From NCBI GenBank assembly GCA_031426915.1, contig JASJPB010000028.1, positions 14,547-78,546 of the forward strand: a stretch of DNA of 64,000 nt. The letters run 5' to 3'. Shown here piece after piece: positions 1-6,928 of this stretch. The position numbers were made by a program, and so were the translations under genes. Every line of letters begins with the position of its first letter. Position 1 is the first letter of the stretch. Origin of the DNA: Sulfurimicrobium sp031426915 (GTDB lineage Bacteria > Pseudomonadota > Gammaproteobacteria > Burkholderiales > Sulfuricellaceae). Under the pieces are notes generated by a model that saw only the letters and a list, made by a program, of their open reading frames with translations, made no database searches and had not been told where the DNA came from.

Positions 1-2
1 GC

Positions 3-1172
3 GCCACGTCCAGGGAAAACCGGCTGTGGATGCTGGTCACCTGGGCCGCTCTGGGCTTCTCGGTGCTGAGCAAGGGGCTGATCGGCTTGGCGCTGCCGGG
101 CGCGGTGTTGGTGCTGTACACACTGATCCAGCGCGACTGGGCGCTGTGGAAGCGGCTGCACCTGGTTTCCGGCTTTATCCTGTTCCTGCTCATTACCGTG
201 CCCTGGTTCGTCATGGTGTCGCAGGCTAATCCCGAGTTCTTCCATTTCTTCTTCATCCACGAACACTTCGAGCGCTTCCTCACCAAGGCGCACGGGCGCT
301 ATCACCCCTGGTATTACTTCGTGCCCATCTTGCTGCTGGGCATACTGCCCTGGCTGGTGGTGCTGTTCGAATCCCTGTTCGGCGCGCTGAAAAAGGATGC
401 GCCGCAAGGCTTCCAGATCAAGCGCTTCCTGTTGATCTGGTCGGTGTTCATCTATTTCTTCTTCACCATTTCCAGCTCCAAGCTGCCGTCCTACATCCTG
501 CCCATCTTCCCGGCGCTGGCGCTGCTAATCGGTGAACGCCTGGTCCGGCTGGAAGGCAGGGCGCTGTTCAAGAGAATGCTGCCGGTCGCCGCGCTGGCGG
601 GAGTGGGGCTGATTTTCTCGCCCTACACGGTGATGTTCGCCAGCAATACCGTTCCCCTCCCCCTTTACCAGAAATACACCGTGTGGGTGGTGGCCGCCGC
701 CGCGCTGTGGCTGGCCGGCACGGCATTGGCCATGCTCTGGGCCTGGCGCAATCAATCCCGACGCGCACTGATCCTGTTCGCCTTTACCGCGCTGATCAGC
801 TTCCAGTTGATCATTTCCGGCCACGAAAGCCTGGCGCCGTCGAATTCCTCCAACTACCTGGCGGAGCGCATCCAGCCGCACCTCAGGCCGGGCGTCCCGT
901 TTTACAGCGTCAACATGTACGATCAGACCCTGCCGTTTTATATCAAGCGCACCTTTACGCTGGTGGCCTACCAGGACGAACTGGCGTTCGGATTGCAGCA
1001 GGAGCCGCAGCTGTGGATTCCTGACGTCGCGGCTTTCGAGCAGAAATGGCGTAGCGAGCCCTATGCGTTGGCGATCATGCCGCCCGACATGTTCGTGCAA
1101 TTGCAATCCCACGGCCTGCCAATGAAGGAGATCGCCCGCGACACCCGTCGTGTGGTGGTGACAACGCCATGA
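3..1172 (+). CDS. arnT: ArnT-like lipid A 4-amino-4-deoxy-L-arabinose transferase (PMT/GT83 family), 5' truncated
   Basis: The reading frame is open from the window edge, so the N-terminus lies upstream; about 390 codons remain of a family usually near 550 aa. The enzyme moves aminoarabinose (L-Ara4N) from undecaprenyl phosphate to lipid A on the periplasmic face of the inner membrane. Visible are at least seven hydrophobic segments and the family-like stretches HEHFERFLTKAHGR and SSSKLPSYILPIFP, which precede the later membrane helices and a soluble C-terminal part. The following genes (arnE-like, arnB, arnC, arnA) support the arn assignment over another PMT glycosyltransferase. The stop codon TGA (1170-1172) sits at the left edge of a foldback element. 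Confidence 0.82.
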   Translation, partial: ATSRENRLWMLVTWAALGFSVLSKGLIGLALPGAVLVLYTLIQRDWALWKRLHLVSGFILFLLITVPWFVMVSQANPEFFHFFFIHEHFERFLTKAHGRYHPWYYFVPILLLGILPWLVVLFESLFGALKKDAPQGFQIKRFLLIWSVFIYFFFTISSSKLPSYILPIFPALALLIGERLVRLEGRALFKRMLPVAALAGVGLIFSPYTVMFASNTVPLPLYQKYTVWVVAAAALWLAGTALAMLWAWRNQSRRALILFAFTALISFQLIISGHESLAPSNSSNYLAERIQPHLRPGVPFYSVNMYDQTLPFYIKRTFTLVAYQDELAFGLQQEPQLWIPDVAAFEQKWRSEPYALAIMPPDMFVQLQSHGLPMKEIARDTRRVVVTTP

Positions 1173-1411
1173 ACCTGGAAACCTCAGTTGACCGCTCATT
1201 TGGATTTTCAACAGCATGTTTCTAAATTGCTTTCTCACAATATTGGCATTCACCCGGTGGGTGAGTCCGCTACAGGCTGGATTGCACGGTATTCCGGGCT
1301 CATGGCGGCGTTGTAACTCCTTGGAATGGAATGACCATTCCGCGTCGTTACGCCTTGCCCTGCACCCGGAAAACCGCACACTCCAGCCTGTTCAACTGAG
1401 GTTTCCAGGTT
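1172..1411. mobile_element. MITE-like foldback element with 20-bp terminal inverted repeats
   Basis: Positions 1172-1191 and 1392-1411 are perfect 20-bp inverted repeats. Inside lies a second pair, 1272-1281 and 1382-1391, which extends imperfectly inward, and a terminal hairpin ggaatgg/ccattcc at 1323-1329 and 1335-1341. There is no coding sequence for a transposase. The sequence TGAAC flanks both sides (1170-1174 and 1411-1415), which fits a 3- to 5-bp target duplication; the exact boundary is ambiguous because duplicate and repeat overlap. Removing the element restores a classic ATGA stop-start overlap between the two arn genes. No second copy was noticed in the window. Confidence 0.75.
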
Positions 1412-1781
1412 GAACGCACTCAGTTTTTCCCTCGTCCTGACCGGCGTGCTGCTCAACGCAGGAGCCCAGTTGCTGTTGAAGGCCGGCACCAACGCCATCG
1501 GTCATTTCGCCTTCAGCCGCGAGAACATCCTGCCCATCGGCTGGCAACTCGCCACCGAGCCGCATATCTTCGGCGGCCTGACCTGTTACGTGATCAGCGT
1601 GGTGGTGTGGATCATGGCCCTGTCCCGGGTCGAGGTCAGCATTGCCTACCCGATGTTGTCCATCGGCTACGTGGTGAACGCGGCTGCGGCATGGTGGCTG
1701 TTCGGCGAGGCGGTTTCGCTGACCCGCCTGGCGGGGATCGGCATCATTATCATCGGTGTGTATATCGTGGCGAGGAGCTGA
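1410..1781 (+). CDS. Small EamA/SMR-family membrane protein, ArnE/ArnF-like L-Ara4N-undecaprenyl phosphate flippase subunit
   Basis: This 123-aa protein has four predicted transmembrane helices and the small multidrug resistance-like motif GAQLLLKAGT near residues 18-27. Position between arnT and arnB points to flipping of Ara4N-phosphoundecaprenol across the inner membrane; ArnE and ArnF normally act as a pair, and only one such gene is visible here. The start is TTG (1410-1412) with a GAGG ribosome site at 1398-1401, and both are supplied by the right arm of the inserted foldback element. Before insertion the start was probably ATG overlapping the arnT stop. The stop overlaps the arnB start by one base (TGATG). 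A generic EamA transporter is the alternative. Confidence 0.75.
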   Translation: MNALSFSLVLTGVLLNAGAQLLLKAGTNAIGHFAFSRENILPIGWQLATEPHIFGGLTCYVISVVVWIMALSRVEVSIAYPMLSIGYVVNAAAAWWLFGEAVSLTRLAGIGIIIIGVYIVARS

Positions 1782-2905
1782 TGAGCTTCCTGCCTTTTAC
1801 CCGGCCCAGCATAGACGAGGAAACCATCCAGGGTGTGGTCGAGGTGCTGCGCTCGGGCTGGATCACCAGCGGCCCCAAGGTCAAGGAATTCGAGGCTGCA
1901 CTGTCGGCGTATTTTGGCGGCAGGCCGGTGCGTGCTTTCAGCTCCGGCACCGCCACGCTGGAAGTGGCCTTGCAGTTGTGCGGCATCGGGCCTGGCGATG
2001 AAGTCATCACCACGCCCATGTCCTGGGTCGCCACTTCCAACGTGATCCTGCATGTCGGCGCGCGCCCGGTGTTCGTCGATATCGACCCGGTTACGCGCAA
2101 CATCGACCTGAATTTGATCGAAGCCGCCATCACGCCAGCTACCCGAGCCATTCTTCCGGTGGACCTGGCCGGCCTGCCGGTGGACCGCGACCGCCTCAAC
2201 GCCATCGCCGCCAGGCATGGACTGCGCGTGATCGAGGATGCCGCCCAGTCGATGGGCGCAAGCTGGAACGGCAAATGCATCGGTTCATTCGGCGACCTGA
2301 TCTCCTTCAGCTTCCATGCCAACAAGAACATGACCACCAGCGAGGGCGGTTGCCTGGTGCTGAATGACGAAACACAAATTCCGCTGACGGAAAAACTGCG
2401 CCTGCAGGGCGTGGTGCGTTCCCCGGATGGCAATATGGACGTCGATGTCGCCGGCGGCAAATCCAACCTGACCGACATTGCGGCGCGCATCGGTCTTGGG
2501 CAGTTACCGCACATCGATGCTTTCACCGAGCAGCGGCGCGAACTGGCACGGCATTATTTTGCCTGTTTCGACCGTTCCCTGGGCTGCCAGTTGCCGCCCG
2601 AGAATTTCAGCGACAGCAACTGGCACATGTTCCAGATCCTGCTGCCGCTGGACCGCCTCGCCGTCAGCCGGGGCGAATTCATCGAACAAATGCGCCAGCG
2701 CGAGATCGGCGCGGGCGTGCATTACCCGGCCATCCACCTGTTTACCCTTTATCGCGGCTTGGGCTTCAAGGAAGACGATTTCCCGCACGCGGAAAAAGTG
2801 GGCCGCGAGACTGTAACCCTGCCGCTATTCCCGGCGATGACGTTGCAGGACGTGGAACGGGTGTGTGAAGCGGTACGGGAAATCCTTGCCGGGGCATGCA
2901 AGTGA
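1781..2905 (+). CDS. arnB: UDP-4-amino-4-deoxy-L-arabinose--oxoglutarate aminotransferase (DegT/DnrJ/EryC1/StrS family)
   Basis: PLP-dependent aminotransferase of 374 aa converting UDP-4-keto-pentose to UDP-L-Ara4N with glutamate as amino donor, in the cytoplasm. Family marks are the N-terminal LPFTRPSIDEE, the SSGTATLEVAL nucleotide-sugar binding segment, EDAAQSMGA, and the PLP-lysine context SFHANKNMTTSEGG. The ATG at 1781 gives the canonical N-terminus; longer in-frame starts run back into the preceding gene. The 3' end overlaps the next reading frame by 10 bases, so the genes are likely translationally coupled. Length matches known ArnB (about 380 aa). Confidence 0.92.
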   Translation: MSFLPFTRPSIDEETIQGVVEVLRSGWITSGPKVKEFEAALSAYFGGRPVRAFSSGTATLEVALQLCGIGPGDEVITTPMSWVATSNVILHVGARPVFVDIDPVTRNIDLNLIEAAITPATRAILPVDLAGLPVDRDRLNAIAARHGLRVIEDAAQSMGASWNGKCIGSFGDLISFSFHANKNMTTSEGGCLVLNDETQIPLTEKLRLQGVVRSPDGNMDVDVAGGKSNLTDIAARIGLGQLPHIDAFTEQRRELARHYFACFDRSLGCQLPPENFSDSNWHMFQILLPLDRLAVSRGEFIEQMRQREIGAGVHYPAIHLFTLYRGLGFKEDDFPHAEKVGRETVTLPLFPAMTLQDVERVCEAVREILAGACK

Positions 2906-3423
2906 GCCTGCCCGCCGATGCAACGCTTGCCAAACAACTGCGCGGCAGTTTCCTTATTGCCGCCGGGCTTTATTTTGTCGATGCCATCTGGCTGGGGCAA
3001 GGCGCCATTGCCATTTTCGGGCTGCTGGTAATACTTTTCTTCGCGCTGCCGCGCACCTTGTGGGCATGGAAAAACAAGCCGTTGCGCAATTTACGCGCCG
3101 CCAAATTGCTGATTTACCTGATTATGGTGTTTGCGATCGGCGCGACTATTCAGACTGATCTGGCCCTTGCGAAACAGCATGCCGAAACCGTGATCGCGGC
3201 CTTGAAACAATATCAGGCCAAGCATGGAGCCTATCCGGACAAACTTGAACAACTGGTGCCGGAGTTTCTGCCCGCCATTCCCGATGCCCGTTTCAGCCTG
3301 ACGCAGAACACGTTTTTCTACCATGCCGCGGATAACAGCCACAACCTGAGCTATATGGTGATGCCGCCGTTCGGGTGGGAGTTGCATAACCTGGAAACCG
3401 GCCGCTGGACCGTCAGAGACTGA
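2896..3423 (+). CDS. Membrane protein with pseudopilin-like C-terminal domain, arn-operon associated
   Basis: A 175-aa protein with three hydrophobic segments (about residues 16-34, 36-52 and 68-86), followed by a soluble part where AETVIAALKQYQAKHGAYP resembles the segment after the N-terminal helix of type II secretion GspG-type pseudopilins. It has no prepilin peptidase site at the N-terminus. It overlaps the end of arnB and stops three bases before arnC, so it is embedded in the arn operon, yet it is not one of the canonical arn genes. Function unknown; a role in organising or regulating the aminoarabinose machinery is only a guess from position. Confidence 0.7.
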   Translation: MQVSLPADATLAKQLRGSFLIAAGLYFVDAIWLGQGAIAIFGLLVILFFALPRTLWAWKNKPLRNLRAAKLLIYLIMVFAIGATIQTDLALAKQHAETVIAALKQYQAKHGAYPDKLEQLVPEFLPAIPDARFSLTQNTFFYHAADNSHNLSYMVMPPFGWELHNLETGRWTVRD

Positions 3424-3425
3424 AT

Positions 3426-4373
3426 ATGAATACCCCTGAAATTTCCATCGTCATCCCCGTATACAACGAGGAAGAAGGCCTGCAATCCCTGTTCGACCGC
3501 CTGTATCCGGCCCTGGACAAACTGGCAAGAAGCTACGAAGTCGTGTTCGTCAACGACGGCAGCCGCGACCGCTCTGCCGCCATCCTGCGCGAACAGTTCC
3601 AGAAACGCCCCGACGTGACGCGGGTGATCCTGTTCAACGGCAACTTCGGCCAGCACAAGGCCATCATGGCCGGTTTCGAACATTGCCGCGGCAGCAAGAT
3701 CGTCACCCTCGATGCCGACCTGCAAAATCCGCCGGAAGATATCGGTAACCTGTTGGCGAAAATGGACGAAGGTTACGATTACGTGGGTTCGATCCGCCGC
3801 CAGCGCAACGACAGTGCATGGCGCCACCTTGCATCCCGCGCCATGAACCGCCTGCGCGAACGCATCACCCACATCAAGATGACCGACCAGGGCTGCATGC
3901 TGCGCGCCTACAGTCGCGACATCATCGACACCATCAACCAGTGTCACGAGGTCAACACCTTCATCCCCGCGCTGGCCTACAGCTTTGCCCGTAACCCGAC
4001 CGAGGTCACCGTCGGCCACGAGGAGCGCACTGCCGGGGAATCCAAATACTCCATCTACAGCCTGATCCGCCTCAATTTCGACCTGATGACCGGGTTCTCG
4101 CTGGTACCGTTGCAGATGTTTTCCATGGTGGGTATTGCGGTGTCCCTGCTGTCCGCCTTTTTCGTGGTACTGCTGGTGGTCCGCCGTGTACTGGTGGGCC
4201 CGGAGGCGGAAGGCCTGTTCACCCTGTTTGCCATCGCTTTCTTCCTGATCGGAATCACGTTGTTCGGCATCGGTCTGCTGGGGGAATACGTGGGCAGGAT
4301 TTACCAGGAAGTGCGCCACCGGCCGAGGTATCTGATTCAGGCAATTCTGGAGCAGAAAACGCCCACGGAGTAA
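3426..4373 (+). CDS. arnC: Undecaprenyl-phosphate 4-deoxy-4-formamido-L-arabinose transferase (GT2 family)
   Basis: A 315-aa GT2 glycosyltransferase with C-terminal membrane anchor. The nucleotide-sugar fold begins with ISIVIPVYNEEEGL, followed by the VNDGSRDRS motif and the metal-binding DADLQNPPED motif; the acceptor region contains MTDQGCMLRAYSRD. Two transmembrane helices follow at about residues 230-255 and 262-288, ending in GLLGEYVGRIYQEVRHRPRY, typical of ArnC/GtrB. It joins formylated L-Ara4N to undecaprenyl phosphate on the cytoplasmic side. The nearest alternative, a generic DPMS-like or GtrB enzyme, is less likely given arnB and arnA. Confidence 0.88.
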   Translation: MNTPEISIVIPVYNEEEGLQSLFDRLYPALDKLARSYEVVFVNDGSRDRSAAILREQFQKRPDVTRVILFNGNFGQHKAIMAGFEHCRGSKIVTLDADLQNPPEDIGNLLAKMDEGYDYVGSIRRQRNDSAWRHLASRAMNRLRERITHIKMTDQGCMLRAYSRDIIDTINQCHEVNTFIPALAYSFARNPTEVTVGHEERTAGESKYSIYSLIRLNFDLMTGFSLVPLQMFSMVGIAVSLLSAFFVVLLVVRRVLVGPEAEGLFTLFAIAFFLIGITLFGIGLLGEYVGRIYQEVRHRPRYLIQAILEQKTPTE

Positions 4374-4399
4374 CGTTTTCCATTTAACGCGTGTCGTTA

Positions 4400-4405
4400 T
4401 ATAAT
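4400..4405 (+). promoter_or_regulatory. Possible -10 element (TATAAT) just upstream of higB
   Basis: A perfect TATAAT lies six bases before the higB start codon. If used, the transcript would begin at or inside the start codon (leaderless). No convincing -35 hexamer is seen 16-18 bases upstream. The AT-rich gap 4374-4410 is in any case the only place for a toxin-antitoxin promoter. Confidence 0.35.
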
Positions 4406-4410
4406 AAATC

Positions 4411-4689
4411 ATGATTCAGTCGTTCAAATGCGGCAACACGCAAGCTCTGTTCGCGGGTCAGACGGTTCCACGCTTCGTCAATATCCGCTCGGTGGCTGAA
4501 CGTAAACTGCAAATGCTGCATCGGGCAACGCGCATAGAGGATTTGCGCGCGCCGCCCCAAAACCGGTTGGAGAAACTTAAAGGCACCCGCAAGGAGCAAT
4601 GGAGCATCCGCATCAACGACCAATGGCGCCTATGCTTCCGTTTCGAGGATGGCAACGCCTTTGATGTAGAGATCGTGGACTACCACTGA
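4411..4689 (+). CDS. higB: HigB-family mRNA-interferase toxin (RelE/ParE superfamily)
   Basis: A 92-aa protein beginning MIQSFKCGNTQALF, the usual HigB N-terminus, with the RxxKLxxLHxAxxxEDLRxPPxNRLEKLKG pattern and the C-terminal catalytic segment WSIRINDQWRLCFRF. HigB cleaves mRNA on the ribosome. The antitoxin gene follows directly, with the toxin first as usual in higBA. The pair splits the arn operon between arnC and arnA, which suggests later acquisition. Confidence 0.9.
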   Translation: MIQSFKCGNTQALFAGQTVPRFVNIRSVAERKLQMLHRATRIEDLRAPPQNRLEKLKGTRKEQWSIRINDQWRLCFRFEDGNAFDVEIVDYH

Positions 4690-4701
4690 ATGGAGGCTAA
4701 T

Positions 4702-5010
4702 ATGACCGCAGTTAATGGAATGCGCCCAATCCACCCAGGCGAAATCCTGCGCGAGGAATTCCTGATTCCGCTGGGGCTATCCGCCAATGCACTGGCCATC
4801 GCCCTGCGCATTCCCGCACCACGCATCAACGACATCGTGCGCGAACGTCGGGCAATCAGCGCCGATACGGCACTAAGACTGGCGCGCTACTTCGGCACCA
4901 GCGCGGAATTCTGGCTGGGTCTTCAGGCAGATTTCGACCTGAAAATCACCTTGGCAGGAAACGGCGACAAAATCGAGCAAGACATCGTGCCCATGGCACG
5001 GGCAGCTTGA
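4702..5010 (+). CDS. higA: HigA-family antitoxin (XRE-type HTH)
   Basis: Encodes about 102 aa: MRPIHPGEILREEFL followed by an HTH (LSANALAIALRIPAPRINDIV) and the RAISADTALRLARYFGTS and FWLGLQADFDL segments, diagnostic of HigA. It binds HigB and normally represses its own promoter. An upstream in-frame ATG at 4690 touches the higB stop, but the ATG at 4702 is preferred because GGAGG lies at 4692-4696 with 5-base spacing and it gives the family N-terminus. Confidence 0.9.
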   Translation: MTAVNGMRPIHPGEILREEFLIPLGLSANALAIALRIPAPRINDIVRERRAISADTALRLARYFGTSAEFWLGLQADFDLKITLAGNGDKIEQDIVPMARAA

Positions 5011-5030
5011 GAGTGGGTAGGCAAGTAGGA

Positions 5031-5051
5031 TGGGCACGTTTTCTGTGCCCA
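5031..5051. repeat. GC-rich hairpin downstream of higBA
   Basis: Perfect 7-bp stem tgggcac (5031-5037) and gtgccca (5045-5051) with a 7-base loop, followed after a few bases by AT-rich sequence with a T run (5062-5066). It could terminate the higBA transcript or be a fragment of a dispersed intergenic repeat. The preceding gtagga is often seen in such repeats. Confidence 0.45.
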
Positions 5052-5088
5052 CCTTAATAAGCTTTTTGTTATATTTTTGGGGAGTTCC

Positions 5089-5892
5089 GTGGAAAAATCT
5101 TGGAAAGAAGCTATCAAGAAAGTGCTAGCAGAGGCTGATGCACCTCTGCACTACACGGAAATTTCCGAGCAGATTCTATCTCGTGGTTATTACTCCACTG
5201 ATGGAGCAACTCCAGCCGCAACAGTGAACGCTCAAATATCGTCATCTATCAAGCATGATGGCGAAAAATCACCCTTCATTCGCGTTGGCAAGGGGATATT
5301 TTCACTTCGAGGTTTAACGGCGACTCCGGTAACAGCAACCGCTAACAAACCAAAAGCACCAGAAGCTGTAGCGGAATCGGAGGATGAAACACCTGATTCA
5401 ATCATTCACTCTTTCGGCATGTATTGGCAACGTGATCTTGTTGTCTGGCGTAACGATCTGAAGATGTATGGCAAGCAACAGGCGCTATCCAAACCGGTTG
5501 ATTTCGGGAAACAAAAGGGCATTTACATCCTTTACGATCACCATACGGTTGTTTATGTTGGGCGCGCTATTGACCGACCTTTGGGCAAACGTTTGTATGA
5601 GCACACCGTTGATCGGCTTGGCAGTCGCTGGAATCGCTTTTCTTGGTTTGGCCTTCTCGATGTAACCCGAGAGGGTAACCTCCGTGAAACTCAGCTCAAT
5701 ACTTCGCTTGCAGCCCTTGTCGCAACACTGGAAGCTCTTCTCATTGAAGCGCTCGAACCACCACAAAACAGAAAGCGCGGCGATGACTTTTCTGCCATTG
5801 AATATATCCAAGATATTGACCCAGAGCTGAAAGAACGAGAAATACAAAATACGCTTCGGTCTATTGAGCAAAAAATGCGGGGCGGCTCATAA
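5089..5892 (+). CDS. HARE-HTH domain fused to a GIY-YIG nuclease-like domain
   Basis: About 267 aa. Residues ~1-70 (SWKEAIKKVLAEADAPLHYTE and FIRVGKGIFSLRG) match the HARE-HTH (ASXL/restriction-endonuclease winged helix) domain. A low-complexity linker of A/P/K/E residues follows, then a GIY-YIG-like core: GIYILYD, VVYVGRAIDRPLGKRLYEH and a late acidic position ALLIEALEPPQNRK, the motifs of that nuclease fold. The GTG at 5089 has GGGGAG at 5079-5084; a TTG at 5077 would destroy that site. Base composition is visibly more AT-rich than the neighbouring arn genes, suggesting transfer. HARE-HTH is known on restriction enzymes, so a defence or DNA-modification role is inferred, not shown. Confidence 0.78.
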   Translation: MEKSWKEAIKKVLAEADAPLHYTEISEQILSRGYYSTDGATPAATVNAQISSSIKHDGEKSPFIRVGKGIFSLRGLTATPVTATANKPKAPEAVAESEDETPDSIIHSFGMYWQRDLVVWRNDLKMYGKQQALSKPVDFGKQKGIYILYDHHTVVYVGRAIDRPLGKRLYEHTVDRLGSRWNRFSWFGLLDVTREGNLRETQLNTSLAALVATLEALLIEALEPPQNRKRGDDFSAIEYIQDIDPELKEREIQNTLRSIEQKMRGGS

Positions 5893-5974
5893 ACAAATCT
5901 CCAACATTTCATTCAACCCGGACTGACGTGATGAAACTGCGCAGACTGGTAAATTCAAATGCCAACTCACAAAC

Positions 5975-6913
5975 ATGAACACCTCTCCCATTGCCGTTGT
6001 CTTCGCCTACCACAACGTAGGTGTCCGTTGCCTCTCCGTGCTGCTCGCCCATGGCGTGGATGTTCAGCTGGTCGTCACCCACACGGACAACCCCAATGAA
6101 ACCATCTGGTTCGACAGCGTGGCGGAACTGGCGGCACGGCACGATATCCCGGTGATCACGCCCGACGACCCCAATATCCCGGAGGTCATCGAGCAAATTC
6201 GCGCCTTGCAGCCTGATTTCCTGTTTTCCTTCTACTACCGCAACATGCTGAAGAAGGAAATCCTGGATATTCCCCCGCGCGGTGCCTTCAACATGCACGG
6301 CTCGCTGCTGCCGAAATACCGCGGCCGGGTGCCGGTGAACTGGGCGATCATCAAGGGTGAAACGGAAACCGGAGCAACGCTGCATGTCATGAACGAGAAG
6401 CCGGACAACGGCGCCATCGTGGACCAGCAGGCGGTGCCTATCCTGCCCGACGATACGGCGCTGGAGGTGTTCCACAAGGTCTGCTGCGCGGCGGAAATCG
6501 CGCTTGACCGCTGCTTGCCCGGCCTCATGGCGGGAAACACCCAATTCAAGGTGCAGGATTTGAGCCAGGGCGGCTATTTTGGCGGACGGCGCGCGGAAGA
6601 TGGTAAAATCCGCTGGAATCAGACGGCGTCGGAAATCCACAATCTGGTGCGCGCCGTTGCGCCGCCTTACCCCGGCGCTTTCACGCAACTGGCTGGAAAG
6701 CCGATGCGGGTGCTGAAAACCATGCAGGAACCATTGCGCCGCAGCCAAAGCGAGGTTCCGGCGTTTTTTTGCGATAACGGGCGCTGTTTCGCCGATTGCG
6801 GCGACGGCAAGGTTTTGCGCGTGCTGGCTTTCGAATGGGACGGGCAGGCATTGAGCGCACAAGAATTTACGGCGCGGTTCGGCGGCGAACCGCAGCCCTT
6901 CGAAGATTATTGA
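5975..6913 (+). CDS. arnA: UDP-L-Ara4N formyltransferase (ArnA N-terminal half as a separate gene)
   Basis: A 312-aa methionyl-tRNA-formyltransferase-like enzyme that formylates UDP-L-Ara4N with N10-formyl-tetrahydrofolate. The catalytic block is FNMHGSLLPKYRGRVPVNW (Asn and His of the Asn-His-Asp triad), with the Asp in EKPDNGAIVDQ. The C-terminal OB-like subdomain starts near residue 205. In E. coli this activity is fused to the dehydrogenase; here the two are separate genes 15 bases apart. The ATG at 5975 gives the usual start of the Rossmann strand (IAVVFAYHNVGVRCL). Confidence 0.9.
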   Translation: MNTSPIAVVFAYHNVGVRCLSVLLAHGVDVQLVVTHTDNPNETIWFDSVAELAARHDIPVITPDDPNIPEVIEQIRALQPDFLFSFYYRNMLKKEILDIPPRGAFNMHGSLLPKYRGRVPVNWAIIKGETETGATLHVMNEKPDNGAIVDQQAVPILPDDTALEVFHKVCCAAEIALDRCLPGLMAGNTQFKVQDLSQGGYFGGRRAEDGKIRWNQTASEIHNLVRAVAPPYPGAFTQLAGKPMRVLKTMQEPLRRSQSEVPAFFCDNGRCFADCGDGKVLRVLAFEWDGQALSAQEFTARFGGEPQPFEDY

Positions 6914-6928
6914 ATTGAAAGGAAAATA

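Noticed and set aside
4690..4701. higA start at 4690
   Set aside because: GGAGG at 4692-4696 would lie inside the coding sequence, whereas it is well placed for the ATG at 4702, which gives the usual N-terminus.
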